Source: JAJZIH01 sp021785265
GTDB lineage: Bacteria; Pseudomonadota; Gammaproteobacteria; JAKAQQ01
DNA length: 21,159 nucleotides
Assembly (NCBI GenBank): GCA_027338645.1
Contig: DAHWSH010000026.1
Coordinates: 1 to 21,159 of the forward strand
Reading direction: 5' to 3'
Shown: piece by piece, positions 6,299-12,867 of the stretch
Layout of the letters: every line of letters begins with the position of its first letter
Position numbering within the stretch: position 1 is the stretch's first letter
The notes under the pieces: model-generated
The model's input: only the letters and a program-made list of their open reading frames with translations
What the model was told of the DNA's origin: nothing
The model's database searches: none
Made by a program: the position numbers and the translations under genes

Positions 6299-7642
6299 CT
6301 AGCCGGTCTCTTCGCCCTCCCGGCGCGGCGACGCATCCTGCGGGGCTTCGTCCACCGTCACCGCCTCCTTCCGGACCCGGACCCGGACAATCCGGTGTTT
6401 CTGCATGGCCAGGATTTCGAAGTGGAAACCCATCACCTGACAGCTGTCCCCGGCCTTGGGAATCCTCCCGAAAGTCTGTAACAGGAAACCGGCCAGGGTG
6501 CGATAGTCACTGTTCGGCCGGGGAGCGAAGCCCGGCGTCTTGAGCAGCTCGGCAACCCGCTCGAGCGCCAGCTGACCACCCAGCACCCAGATTCCGGGGG
6601 ATTCCTCGACGGCGTCCCCGATGCGCGCGGCATGGGAGGGCAGGAGCCCGACAATGGCCTTGAGCAGGTCGTAGCGCGTGACGAGCCCCTCGATATCCCC
6701 GTATTCATCCACGATGAGCGCCACATGCTGCTGCTCCCGCTCGAGCAGTTCCCAGAGGTTCAAGGGCGAGGCGGTGCTCGGGAGATAGAGCGCCGGTCGC
6801 AGCAGCCGGGGAATGGAGGCGGCCTCGACCGGGAGTCCCCGCCGCACGAAATCGCGCCGGTCCAGGATGCCCAGGATATGCTCCAGACCATCCCGACAGA
6901 CCGGAAAGGAGTTATGTCGTGACTCCATCAAGGTCTCACGTGAGAGTTCGAAGGGTCCGTTGAGGTCGATCGCTGCAATGTCGACGCGGGGCGTCATGAT
7001 GGGGGTCAGGTCCTCGTCGTCGAGCCGGAGAACACTGGCCACGAGCGCCGGTTCGAACGGGGCGAACACACCCGCGAGGCTGCCCTGCTCAAGGAGGGAA
7101 CGGAGTTCTTCCGGAGTGACTCCGGGATCCGCGGCCCGACCCTTGGGCAGGGTCCAGTACAAAGCCAGGTTGCTCACGCGGTTCAAGGTATTGGCCACCG
7201 GAGAGACGACCCGTGCCAGGAAATGAAGCGGTCGGGCCACCCAGAGCGCGGCCCGCTCCGGGTTGAGCAAGGCCAGGCGTTTCGGGATGAGTTCCCCGAA
7301 CAGGATCGAGAGAAGAGTGATTCCGGTGATGAGGAGGGCCAGGCCGAGACTGGGGGCAACGGGGGCCACCCAGGGGATCCGGAGCAGGAGTTCCGTGACC
7401 CGGTGGGACAGGCCGCTTTCTCCAAACGCACCGACCAGGATGGTGATGGCGGTGATCCCGATTTGGATCGCCGGAAAAAACCGCCCGGGCTCGGTGACGA
7501 GCACGATGGCGGAGCGGACCCGCCGGTCGTCACGTCCCAGACGTTCCAGGCGATGCCGCCTCGAGGCCACGATCGCCATTTCGGCGAGCGAGAACCAGCC
7601 GTTCAGAAGAATCAGGACGGCCAGAACAAAAAGCGTGATCAA
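6299..7642 (-). CDS. CNNM/CorC-type hemolysin-family transporter (YtfL-like)
   Basis: A 447-residue protein with the standard three-part layout. The DUF21/CNNM membrane domain (1 to ~190) has GWFSLAEMAIVASRR (15-29), QIGITAITILVGAFGES (60-76) and FGELIPKRLALLNPERA (115-131). The paired CBS domains (~205-335) have MTPRVDI (216-222) and VDEYGDIEGLVTRYDLL (311-327). The C-terminal CorC_HlyC domain (~345-425) has DYRTLAGFLL and FEILAMQKHRIVRVRV. Such proteins are linked to Mg/Co export or ion homeostasis; 'hemolysin' is historical. The start is a TTG at 7642, preceded by AGGAAG at 7654-7649 with six-base spacing. It lies 71 bases downstream of rubredoxin on the same strand and may share its transcript. 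Confidence 0.92.
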   Translation of the reverse strand: MITLFVLAVLILLNGWFSLAEMAIVASRRHRLERLGRDDRRVRSAIVLVTEPGRFFPAIQIGITAITILVGAFGESGLSHRVTELLLRIPWVAPVAPSLGLALLITGITLLSILFGELIPKRLALLNPERAALWVARPLHFLARVVSPVANTLNRVSNLALYWTLPKGRAADPGVTPEELRSLLEQGSLAGVFAPFEPALVASVLRLDDEDLTPIMTPRVDIAAIDLNGPFELSRETLMESRHNSFPVCRDGLEHILGILDRRDFVRRGLPVEAASIPRLLRPALYLPSTASPLNLWELLEREQQHVALIVDEYGDIEGLVTRYDLLKAIVGLLPSHAARIGDAVEESPGIWVLGGQLALERVAELLKTPGFAPRPNSDYRTLAGFLLQTFGRIPKAGDSCQVMGFHFEILAMQKHRIVRVRVRKEAVTVDEAPQDASPRREGEETG

Positions 7643-7648
7643 AGCCGT

Positions 7649-7654
7649 CTTCCT
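7649..7654 (-). promoter_or_regulatory. Shine-Dalgarno deciding a TTG start
   Basis: AGGAAG on the minus strand, six bases before TTG 7642. No ATG or GTG lies near the conserved N-terminus of the transporter, so this site is the reason for accepting the rare TTG start. Confidence 0.6.
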
Positions 7655-7713
7655 GCGGCAGTCAAAACCCGGAAGCGGGAGGTCTGGTGGGGTTCGGGGT
7701 CAGGATCCACGAT

Positions 7714-7878
7714 TTAAATTTCGATCATCTCGAAATCTTCCTTGCGGGCACCACAGTCGGGACAGGCCCAAGTCTCGGGAACATCCGCCCAAGGGGTTCC
7801 TGGTCCAATCCCGGATTCGGGATGGCCTTTTTCTTCGTCGTAGATGAACCCGCAAATCACGCACATGTACGCTTTCAT
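7714..7878 (-). CDS. Rubredoxin
   Basis: A 54-residue iron-sulfur electron carrier. The two Cys pairs that bind one iron are C6-VI-C9-G and C39-PD-C42-G, with the conserved GFIYDEEKG, GIGPGTPWADVPETW and DFE segments between and after them. Length and motifs are complete. The ATG at 7878 is set by the conserved N-terminus (MKAYMCVICG); upstream open frame is only antisense to thiD. It is transcribed divergently from thiD across a 106-base gap. Rubredoxin beside thiamine and heme genes is a recurrent arrangement in gammaproteobacteria, as I recall. The electron partner is unknown. Confidence 0.95.
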   Translation of the reverse strand: MKAYMCVICGFIYDEEKGHPESGIGPGTPWADVPETWACPDCGARKEDFEMIEI

Positions 7879-7984
7879 ACCCGCCTGTTCGAGGAATTTG
7901 CACTTTCGGGAAAACTCAATTAGTATTCCACATTCGCCTGTCAAAAGACAGCCTGCCGGACTGGGTCCGGATCGTTTTCCATCC
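7879..7984. promoter_or_regulatory. Divergent promoter region, rubredoxin / thiD
   Basis: This 106-base gap has to hold both promoters. For thiD, TTGCAC (7898-7903) and TAGTAT (7921-7926) are spaced by 17 bases. For rubredoxin, a consensus TTGACA on the minus strand (7944-7939) is followed by only weak -10 candidates around 7925-7917. The two promoters would overlap. A small hairpin, CTGTC-AAAA-GACAG, lies at 7938-7951. I looked for a TPP riboswitch (CTGAGA-type P4/P5 elements) and saw none. Confidence 0.4.
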
Positions 7985-8782
7985 ATGCTCGCTGCCACCC
8001 CGCCCGTCGCACTCTTCATCGGGGGTCACGACCCTTCGGGTGGCGCCGGCCTCGTCGCCGACATCCAGACCGCAAGCCAGCTCGGGGTCCATCCCCTGAC
8101 CCTGGTCTCCGCACTCACTGACCAGGATACGGAAAACGTCTTCGAGATGCGGCCCGTGGATCCCCAGTTCCTGGAGACCGCCTTCGCTCGGATTTTGGCG
8201 GACTGCCCTCCCGCCTGCCTCAAGATCGGGCTCATCGGATCCCCCGCCCTGATCGAGACCCTCGCGCGACTGCTCGCGGAGCATCCGGATCTTCCGGTGG
8301 TCTTCGATCCCGTCCTCCGCGCCAGCGGGGGATTCGAGTTCGGCCGGATCCCGGAATGGGTCGAGGCCATCCGCTCAAGTCTGCTCCGGCACATCACACT
8401 CCTCACCCCGAATCTGGCCGAACTCGCAGCGCTTGCGCCCGATGCCGCAACTCCCGAAGCGGCTGCGCGAGCGCTCCAGGACCTGGGCACCCGGGCGATC
8501 CTCGTCACCGGGGCGGACCACGAACCCGGCTCACCGGAGGTCATGGCCTCGCTCTACCGCGATTCGGCTCCTCCCAAGATCTGGCGAGACCTCAGGCTAC
8601 CCGGCGCCTTCCACGGCTCGGGCTGCACGCTCGCCGCCGCCATCACGAGCCTTTTGGCCCGTGGCTTTCCGCTTGAGCGGGCCATCGGGACGGCTCTCCA
8701 CTGGACCCACGTGAGTCTTCTCCATGCCAGAGCACTCGGCCGGGGCGGACAGATCCCCTTCCGACTTTCCCTCTTCCGATGA
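7985..8782 (+). CDS. thiD: Hydroxymethylpyrimidine/phosphomethylpyrimidine kinase ThiD
   Basis: A 265-residue ribokinase-fold kinase that phosphorylates HMP and HMP-phosphate to HMP-pyrophosphate in thiamine synthesis. Motifs are the N-terminal GGHDPSGGAGLVADI (13-27), KIGLIGS (80-86), VVFDPVLRASGG (105-116), the LLTPNLAELAAL lid region (139-150) and the anion-hole GSGCT (211-215). The ATG at 7985 matches the conserved beginning; an upstream in-frame extension would run into rubredoxin and is rejected. The stop overlaps the thiE ATG (ATGA), so the two are co-translated. Confidence 0.93.
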   Translation: MLAATPPVALFIGGHDPSGGAGLVADIQTASQLGVHPLTLVSALTDQDTENVFEMRPVDPQFLETAFARILADCPPACLKIGLIGSPALIETLARLLAEHPDLPVVFDPVLRASGGFEFGRIPEWVEAIRSSLLRHITLLTPNLAELAALAPDAATPEAAARALQDLGTRAILVTGADHEPGSPEVMASLYRDSAPPKIWRDLRLPGAFHGSGCTLAAAITSLLARGFPLERAIGTALHWTHVSLLHARALGRGGQIPFRLSLFR

Positions 8783-9432
8783 AAGCGCCGGCGCGCGGCC
8801 TGTACCTGATTGTGGATCCGGAAGCTCATGACCGCCACGGCCAGGAAGACCTCCTGGACCGGATCTTGGGCGCGGGCGTGGCCTGTGTGCAACTGCGGGA
8901 CAAGGAGCGGATCCCGGCCCGATCCACGGCCTTTGCCCGCCGTCTCCTCGAACTCTGCCGGGACCATGGTTTACCCCTCCTCATCAATGACGATCCCCAT
9001 TGGGCTCGTGATCTCGGTGCTGATGGCGTTCATCTCGGACAACATGATGGGGCGATCCGTGAGGCCCGCAAACTGCTCGGACCGGACGCCTGGATCGGGG
9101 CCTCCGCATACGCCGACCTGGACCTCGCCCGGAAAGCCCTCCGTGAAGGAGCGGATTACGTCGCTTTCGGAAGTCTCTTCCCGTCCGTGACCAAGCCCCA
9201 CGCCCCCCGCGCAACGCTGGACCTCCTCCGTGAGGCCAGCCAAACACTCGCGCATCCGATCTGTGCCATCGGCGGTATCCGCCCGGACAATGCCCGATCC
9301 GTCATGAACGCCGGGGCGGACTGGGTGGCGGTCATCTCAGCCGTCTGGAATGCACAGGATCCCCTGGCGGCCACGCGGGCCTTGGTCTCAGCCTGCTCGG
9401 CAGAGCGGGGAGAAGACGCGGGCGATCCCTAG
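8779..9432 (+). CDS. thiE: Thiamine-phosphate synthase ThiE
   Basis: A 217-residue TIM-barrel enzyme that joins HMP-pyrophosphate and hydroxyethylthiazole phosphate to thiamine phosphate. Conserved motifs are GLYLIVDP (7-14), VQLRDK (37-42), LLINDD (67-72), DGVHLGQHD (82-90), IGASAY (106-111, often ending in His), YVAFGSLFPSVTKP (127-140) and ICAIGGIRPDN (161-171). Length is standard. The ATG at 8779 overlaps the thiD stop by four bases. Downstream, the usual partner hemL is displaced about 3.4 kb by an island carrying toxin-antitoxin genes and an ABC exporter. Confidence 0.93.
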   Translation: MKAPARGLYLIVDPEAHDRHGQEDLLDRILGAGVACVQLRDKERIPARSTAFARRLLELCRDHGLPLLINDDPHWARDLGADGVHLGQHDGAIREARKLLGPDAWIGASAYADLDLARKALREGADYVAFGSLFPSVTKPHAPRATLDLLREASQTLAHPICAIGGIRPDNARSVMNAGADWVAVISAVWNAQDPLAATRALVSACSAERGEDAGDP

Positions 9433-9439
9433 CGCTTTG

Positions 9440-9457
9440 CGGAAACGCCATTTTCCG
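9440..9457 (+). terminator. Stem-loop after thiE, possible terminator
   Basis: Perfect six-base arms CGGAAA / TTTCCG with loop CGCCAT begin eight bases after the thiE stop. No T-run follows, so it is at best a weak intrinsic terminator or a 3' stabilising hairpin. Confidence 0.35.
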
Positions 9458-9752
9458 TATCTCCGTGACACGGCCTCGAGTTTCCGAGCAAGCGAGTGTG
9501 TGGCCCTCGTCGGGTCGAGGGAGGCAGACATGGACTGGTTCAGATCGGCTGCTCACGACCCAATAAAGCGCTTGAGCGCCCCGTCGAGTGGGCCGGTCCG
9601 ACACAAACCGAGGATATCGGCAACTTTCCTTTCAAGTCTGGGTCGTTCGAGGCCCCCTCGCGCTCAAGGCGATGGGATTTTGGACCCTACTTCCACCACG
9701 CTCATCCTTGTCTCATCCCCCAAAACCACCCTGATCCACACCCTCCAAAAGA

Positions 9753-9781
9753 GGACATTTCAGAATTGGATTGACATCTCT
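9753..9781 (+). repeat. Copy B of the ~30-bp box shared with 2354-2383
   Basis: GGACATTTCAGAATTGG is followed by ATTGACA and TCTCT, matching copy A in inverted orientation. As in copy A, a second TTGACA follows, here at 9792-9797, where it serves as the -35 of the toxin promoter. The two copies bracket the core genes between 2.4 and 9.75 kb and face outward. Confidence 0.6.
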
Positions 9782-9782
9782 G

Positions 9783-9820
9783 TTGTCATAATTGACAACG
9801 CCGTGCTCGGTTGTTATGGT
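9783..9820 (+). promoter_or_regulatory. tumE-type toxin promoter with overlapping operator
   Basis: TTGACA (9792-9797) and TATGGT (9815-9820) are spaced by exactly 17 bases, the best sigma70-type promoter in the window. A perfect inverted repeat TTGTCA-TAAT-TGACAA (9783-9798) covers the -35, as expected for an operator bound by the HTH antitoxin. Another TTGACA at 9771-9776 forms a second half-site pair with the TTGTCA arm. The predicted transcript start (about 9826-9827) lies only two or three bases before the toxin ATG. Confidence 0.65.
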
Positions 9821-9828
9821 TATTCCTA

Positions 9829-10113
9829 ATGTCCGCAACTCTCGTATATCGCCATCGCGAAGACTTCGATGATGGGGCGATCCTCGAGATGGTGATCTGG
9901 CGGATGCCGAAGCCTATCACGGGTTCGCAGCATCCATACAAGTACCGTCTGTTCTACGGACGGGCGGGCCAGCGCGAGGTCGGCTACGACAACGAACGCC
10001 CGAAGGGCGATCACCGACGCTATGGTTCTCGCGGGGAGCCCTATCGGTTCGAGAGCCCAGAGAGACTGGTCGATGATTTTCTGCGCGATATTGCACAGAG
10101 GAGGGCCCGATGA
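9829..10113 (+). CDS. tumE: TumE-family (DUF6516) toxin
   Basis: A 94-residue basic protein resembling the TumE/DUF6516 toxin family. The diagnostic part is YKYRLFYG (37-44) followed by VGYDNERPKGDHRR (51-64) and a C-terminal PYRFESPERLVDDFLRDI (71-88). No membrane segment or signal is seen. The ATG at 9829 has no Shine-Dalgarno and lies two to three bases from the predicted transcript start, so the mRNA may be leaderless, which would keep toxin output low. Its stop overlaps the start of the downstream HTH gene (ATGA). The toxic activity is not readable from the sequence. The family name is from memory of database annotation. Confidence 0.75.
   Translation: MSATLVYRHREDFDDGAILEMVIWRMPKPITGSQHPYKYRLFYGRAGQREVGYDNERPKGDHRRYGSRGEPYRFESPERLVDDFLRDIAQRRAR
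10099..10104 (+). promoter_or_regulatory. Strong ribosome binding site for the antitoxin
   Basis: AGGAGG lies five bases before the antitoxin ATG at 10110, inside the toxin's 3' end. With no such site before the toxin, this would favour antitoxin translation from the shared mRNA. Confidence 0.65.
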
Positions 10114-10481
10114 CCCAGCGACGCATTGCCACCATCCATATCCGCAAGGCGAGCGATGGCCTGACCGCCGCCCGGGTGGGCTTTCTCTCGACGTGGAAGA
10201 GCGGAAAATACACCGGCGAGCACTTCGATTTTGAATCTCCGGCGGCGCTTTTTCGAATCTTGACCCCGAAGCGATGGGAGCTCATCGAGCGCCTGCAGCA
10301 CACCGGGCCCATCGGAGTGCGCGCCTTGGCGCGCGAGCTCGAGCGTGACGTGCGGCGCGTGCACGACGATGCGACCGCCATGATCGAGTACGGCCTTGTC
10401 GAGATAACCCCTGACGGCAAGCTCTGCGTGCCGTTCGATGAGATCCGCGCCGACTTTGTTTTGAAACCTGCGGCTGCGTGA
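10110..10481 (+). CDS. Winged-HTH antitoxin / autoregulator (TumA-like)
   Basis: A 123-residue protein encoded directly after the toxin with a four-base overlap. Residues ~50-112 form a MarR/ArsR-like winged helix: LTPKRWELIERLQ (helix 1), IGVRALARELERDVRRVHDD (helix-turn-helix), then LVEITPDGKLCVPFDEI (wing). This is the arrangement of the HVO_A0114-type DNA-binding proteins that accompany TumE toxins. The N-terminal part (FESPAALFRIL, ~40-50) probably contacts the toxin or dimerises. It likely binds the TTGTCA/TGACAA operator over the promoter, which is an inference from position. An AGGAGG five bases upstream fixes the start. Confidence 0.75.
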   Translation: MTQRRIATIHIRKASDGLTAARVGFLSTWKSGKYTGEHFDFESPAALFRILTPKRWELIERLQHTGPIGVRALARELERDVRRVHDDATAMIEYGLVEITPDGKLCVPFDEIRADFVLKPAAA

Positions 10482-10651
10482 AAAAGCTGCAGCAACGGTT
10501 GCGGCGGCATGTTGACCGCTGTGTCTGGACCGTACCCCATCACGCCCACCCGGGTGTTCACCGGACATCGAAACCGAAGTTCTTACCCCGTGGGTCAAGG
10601 ATCAGATTTCAGATCAGTGGGTTGAGGGCACATGGGATGTCTGCGGGCTGG

Positions 10652-10978
10652 CTACACGGTGATCCGCGGCAGGAGCTGCAGCGCCCGCTGTTGATGCGCA
10701 TTCGCCGTAGTGACGATCTGGAAAACCGGCGAGGGAGTCTTCGCCGAGCGCGTCACGCAAGTGTTGCGCACGATGGCGGCGAGCTCCTCGAGCAGCGTGC
10801 GGACGCTGTGTACAGGCGAACCGTCCTCGAGCGTGCGCCCGGTGATCTTCCGTAGCGCTTCGGGTGAGCGCTGGGCGGGAGCGACCGGATCGCGATGCTG
10901 CTGGGCTTCGAGATCTTCGTCCGCGAAGAGCAGCTCGCGCCATCGCACAGCGGCTCGACCGCTGCCCCTGCTGCGCAC
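10652..10978 (-). pseudogene. C-terminal remnant of a transposase (IS1634/IS4-like)
   Basis: The minus strand encodes about 105 residues resembling the tail of a large IS transposase: WRELLFADEDLEA, RDPVAPAQRSPEALRK, TLEDGSPVHSVRTLLEELA, AIVRNTC and a final TTANAHQQRALQLL. I recognise this order from IS1634-type transposase C-termini, from memory. The N-terminal and catalytic parts are absent; upstream the sequence passes within about 40 bases into the stop of the ABC permease. It is a dead fragment that marks the right part of the island between thiE and hemL. The apparent ATG at 10978 is not a true start. Confidence 0.5.
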
Positions 10979-11014
10979 GACCCATGACCAGGCGAAACTT
11001 GTGACTCAGTAAGA

Positions 11015-11839
11015 CTAGCCGAGCCGCCGGTTCAGCCAGATCCCGATCACGAGCATCGGCAGGAGGGCCAGTAGTGCGATCAGACGCTGCCGACGTGTCG
11101 CCCGGTCCTCCTTTTCCCAGCGGAAGAGAACGCTGCCGATCACGAGGCACAAAAGGCCGGTTACGATGAGCCCGGTCAGTTCCGGCCAGAGTCTCCAGAG
11201 GGGAACGTGCCCCTTCATCAGGTGCTCGAAGGAAAGCACCATGAGAGTGGGCGGGAGAAAGCGGCCAAAGCCCTGGATGAAAACGGGCAGATGCGAAAAC
11301 TCGATCGAGGCCCCTGAAAAAAACAGGCAAACGAGGAACAGCAGCTGGAAGACGATCTGGGCTTCCTGCATGTTGTTCATGAGGCTCGCGATGATCGAAC
11401 CCAGACTGGCGATTGAAAATGCCCCGATGCTGTAGACGACCCAGAGATCGAAGACGGACGTTCCGACCGGCATGTGATAGAGCGTGCGCGCAGCGATCAG
11501 CATGATGGCCCCGACCCCGAGCGAAGTCAGATAGTTGGAGAGGATGCGGCTCACGATCCACTGCCAGGCCGTGAGTGGGGTCAGATGGTAGGGCCGGAGC
11601 ATGCCACGCTCACGCATCATGACGGTGGTGGCGCCGTTCCCGAACAATCCGTTGGTGAGCGCCATCAGGGTCAGCACGGGGCCGAACAGGGCCGCGACTT
11701 CGAGTGGTCGGCCGTGGGCAAAAACCCCGGCGTAGAGAAAAAAGAATCCAAGAGGGAAAAACACCACGAAGAAAAAGGCGATCGGGGTCCGCCAGGAGAG
11801 TTTGAGACTGTTCCAGGTCAAAAGGAGCATGGCTTTCAT
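11015..11839 (-). CDS. ABC-2 type transporter permease
   Basis: A 274-residue inner-membrane permease with six predicted helices (about 18-38, 49-68, 98-118, 135-155, 163-185, 222-242) plus a seventh C-terminal segment (252-268). The pattern NGLFGNGATTVMMRERGMLRP-like after helix 2 (MMRERGMLRPYHLTPLTAWQ) and the C-terminal FRWEKEDRATRRQR loop are typical of ABC-2 exporters. The ATG at 11839 overlaps the ATPase stop by four bases, so the two are translated together. The substrate cannot be read. Relatives export lipids, drugs or antibiotics. Confidence 0.88.
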   Translation of the reverse strand: MKAMLLLTWNSLKLSWRTPIAFFFVVFFPLGFFFLYAGVFAHGRPLEVAALFGPVLTLMALTNGLFGNGATTVMMRERGMLRPYHLTPLTAWQWIVSRILSNYLTSLGVGAIMLIAARTLYHMPVGTSVFDLWVVYSIGAFSIASLGSIIASLMNNMQEAQIVFQLLFLVCLFFSGASIEFSHLPVFIQGFGRFLPPTLMVLSFEHLMKGHVPLWRLWPELTGLIVTGLLCLVIGSVLFRWEKEDRATRRQRLIALLALLPMLVIGIWLNRRLG

Positions 11840-12789
11840 GGTTCGATCCGACTCCCGGTGAGGGTCAGGTAGGCTTCCTCGAGTGAAGGCCGACGGATCC
11901 GGGCTTCCTCAAGCCCGATCCCGCGCGGGGTGAGATCCAGGACGAGATCGACGAGGAGGCGTTCACCCTGCTCGCCGTGAAACCGGTAATCCGGGCTGTT
12001 GCTTCCGGAGACCGGGGCGAACTGAAAACGCCTCTTGAGATCGATCTCCTCCTCGGGAGAGAATCCCCGGTTCAACCGGACCTCGAGATGCTGTCCGTCG
12101 GTAAAGCGTTCGACCAGGGCCTTTGGTGTGTCCACGGCGCGGATCCGGCCCCCGAACAGAATGGCCACGCGCGTGCACAGCTTCTCGGCTTCCTCGATGT
12201 AGTGCGTGGTCAAAAGCAGGGTCTTCCCCATCCGGCTGAGTTCGAGAATGATGTCGTGGAGCTCATGCCGGATCTTGGCATCCAGCCCGGTCGTAGGCTC
12301 ATCCAAGACGATGAGATCGGTATCCCCCACGAGGGCCAGGGCGAGGGCGAGCCGCTGTTTCTGCCCGCCGGAGAGCCGTTCGTAGAACTCCTGGCGCTTT
12401 GGGTCCAAACCGACCAGGGCGAGGAGTTCGTCGACCGGCCGCGGATGAGGATAGAGGGTGGCAAACAGATGGAGCAGCTCCTCCACCCGGATCTTGTCAG
12501 GAAAAGGCGAAATCTGGAGCTGGCCGCAGATGAGTTCGCGGATCTGGCGGGGCGCCGTCTCCGGATCGACGCCGAGAATGCGGACCTCACCCCGGTCCCG
12601 GTGCTTGATACCGAGCAGGATCTCGACGAGCGTGGTTTTGCCGGCACCGTTTGGTCCCAGAAGGCCGAAAATCTCACCCGGCCGGATTCCGAACGAGGCT
12701 TCCTGAAGGGCCGGGTTGTGTCCGTAGGATTTGCTCACGTCGACGACTTCGACGGCCCACTCGGGGCGCTGGGCGGGGGGCACCGGCAT
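11836..12789 (-). CDS. ABC transporter ATP-binding protein
   Basis: A 317-residue ATPase partner of the downstream permease. Walker A GPNGAGKT is at 45-52, Q-loop region GQLQIS at 89-94, signature LSGGQKQRL at 139-147, Walker B LIVLDEPTTGLD at 159-170, and the H-loop His at 196 in LLTTHYIEEAE. A C-terminal extension (~235-317) ends in the RRPSLEEAYLTLTG motif common to ABC-2 drug/lipid exporter ATPases. Starts at ATG 12789 and ATG 12816 are both in frame and neither has a good ribosome binding site; I use the shorter. It is divergent from hemL across about 80 bases. The open frame running further upstream is antisense to hemL and is not part of the gene. Confidence 0.92.
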   Translation of the reverse strand: MPVPPAQRPEWAVEVVDVSKSYGHNPALQEASFGIRPGEIFGLLGPNGAGKTTLVEILLGIKHRDRGEVRILGVDPETAPRQIRELICGQLQISPFPDKIRVEELLHLFATLYPHPRPVDELLALVGLDPKRQEFYERLSGGQKQRLALALALVGDTDLIVLDEPTTGLDAKIRHELHDIILELSRMGKTLLLTTHYIEEAEKLCTRVAILFGGRIRAVDTPKALVERFTDGQHLEVRLNRGFSPEEEIDLKRRFQFAPVSGSNSPDYRFHGEQGERLLVDLVLDLTPRGIGLEEARIRRPSLEEAYLTLTGSRIEP

Positions 12790-12867
12790 GGCTCGAGGCT
12801 CAGGGAACGGGTGCATTATGATAGCGGAAGACCAACTCAGCGCCGAAAACCCTGTATGGAGCCTCCG

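Larger units (their letters stand above)
9433..9828. other. Gene-free stretch after thiE
   Basis: About 400 bases with no convincing gene. It holds the hairpin at 9440-9457, the shared box at 9753-9781 and the toxin promoter at 9783-9820. On the minus strand around 9660-9560, a protein-like stretch of about 35 residues without a start (including KVADILGLCRTGPLDGALK) ends in a stop. It could be the tail of a lost gene, or chance. I see no other structure. Confidence 0.5.

Noticed and set aside
7879..7984. TPP riboswitch ahead of thiD
   Set aside because: The gap is short and lacks the CTGAGA-type conserved elements. A plain divergent promoter region explains it.
10614..11561. Long minus-strand frame across the permease and transposase tail
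   Set aside because: It is a shadow frame of the ABC permease. The real signals are the permease and a separate transposase fragment in other frames.
11977..12867. Upstream in-frame extension of hemL
   Set aside because: It is antisense to the ABC ATPase. HemL begins at 12868 with a Shine-Dalgarno, and its length is then standard.
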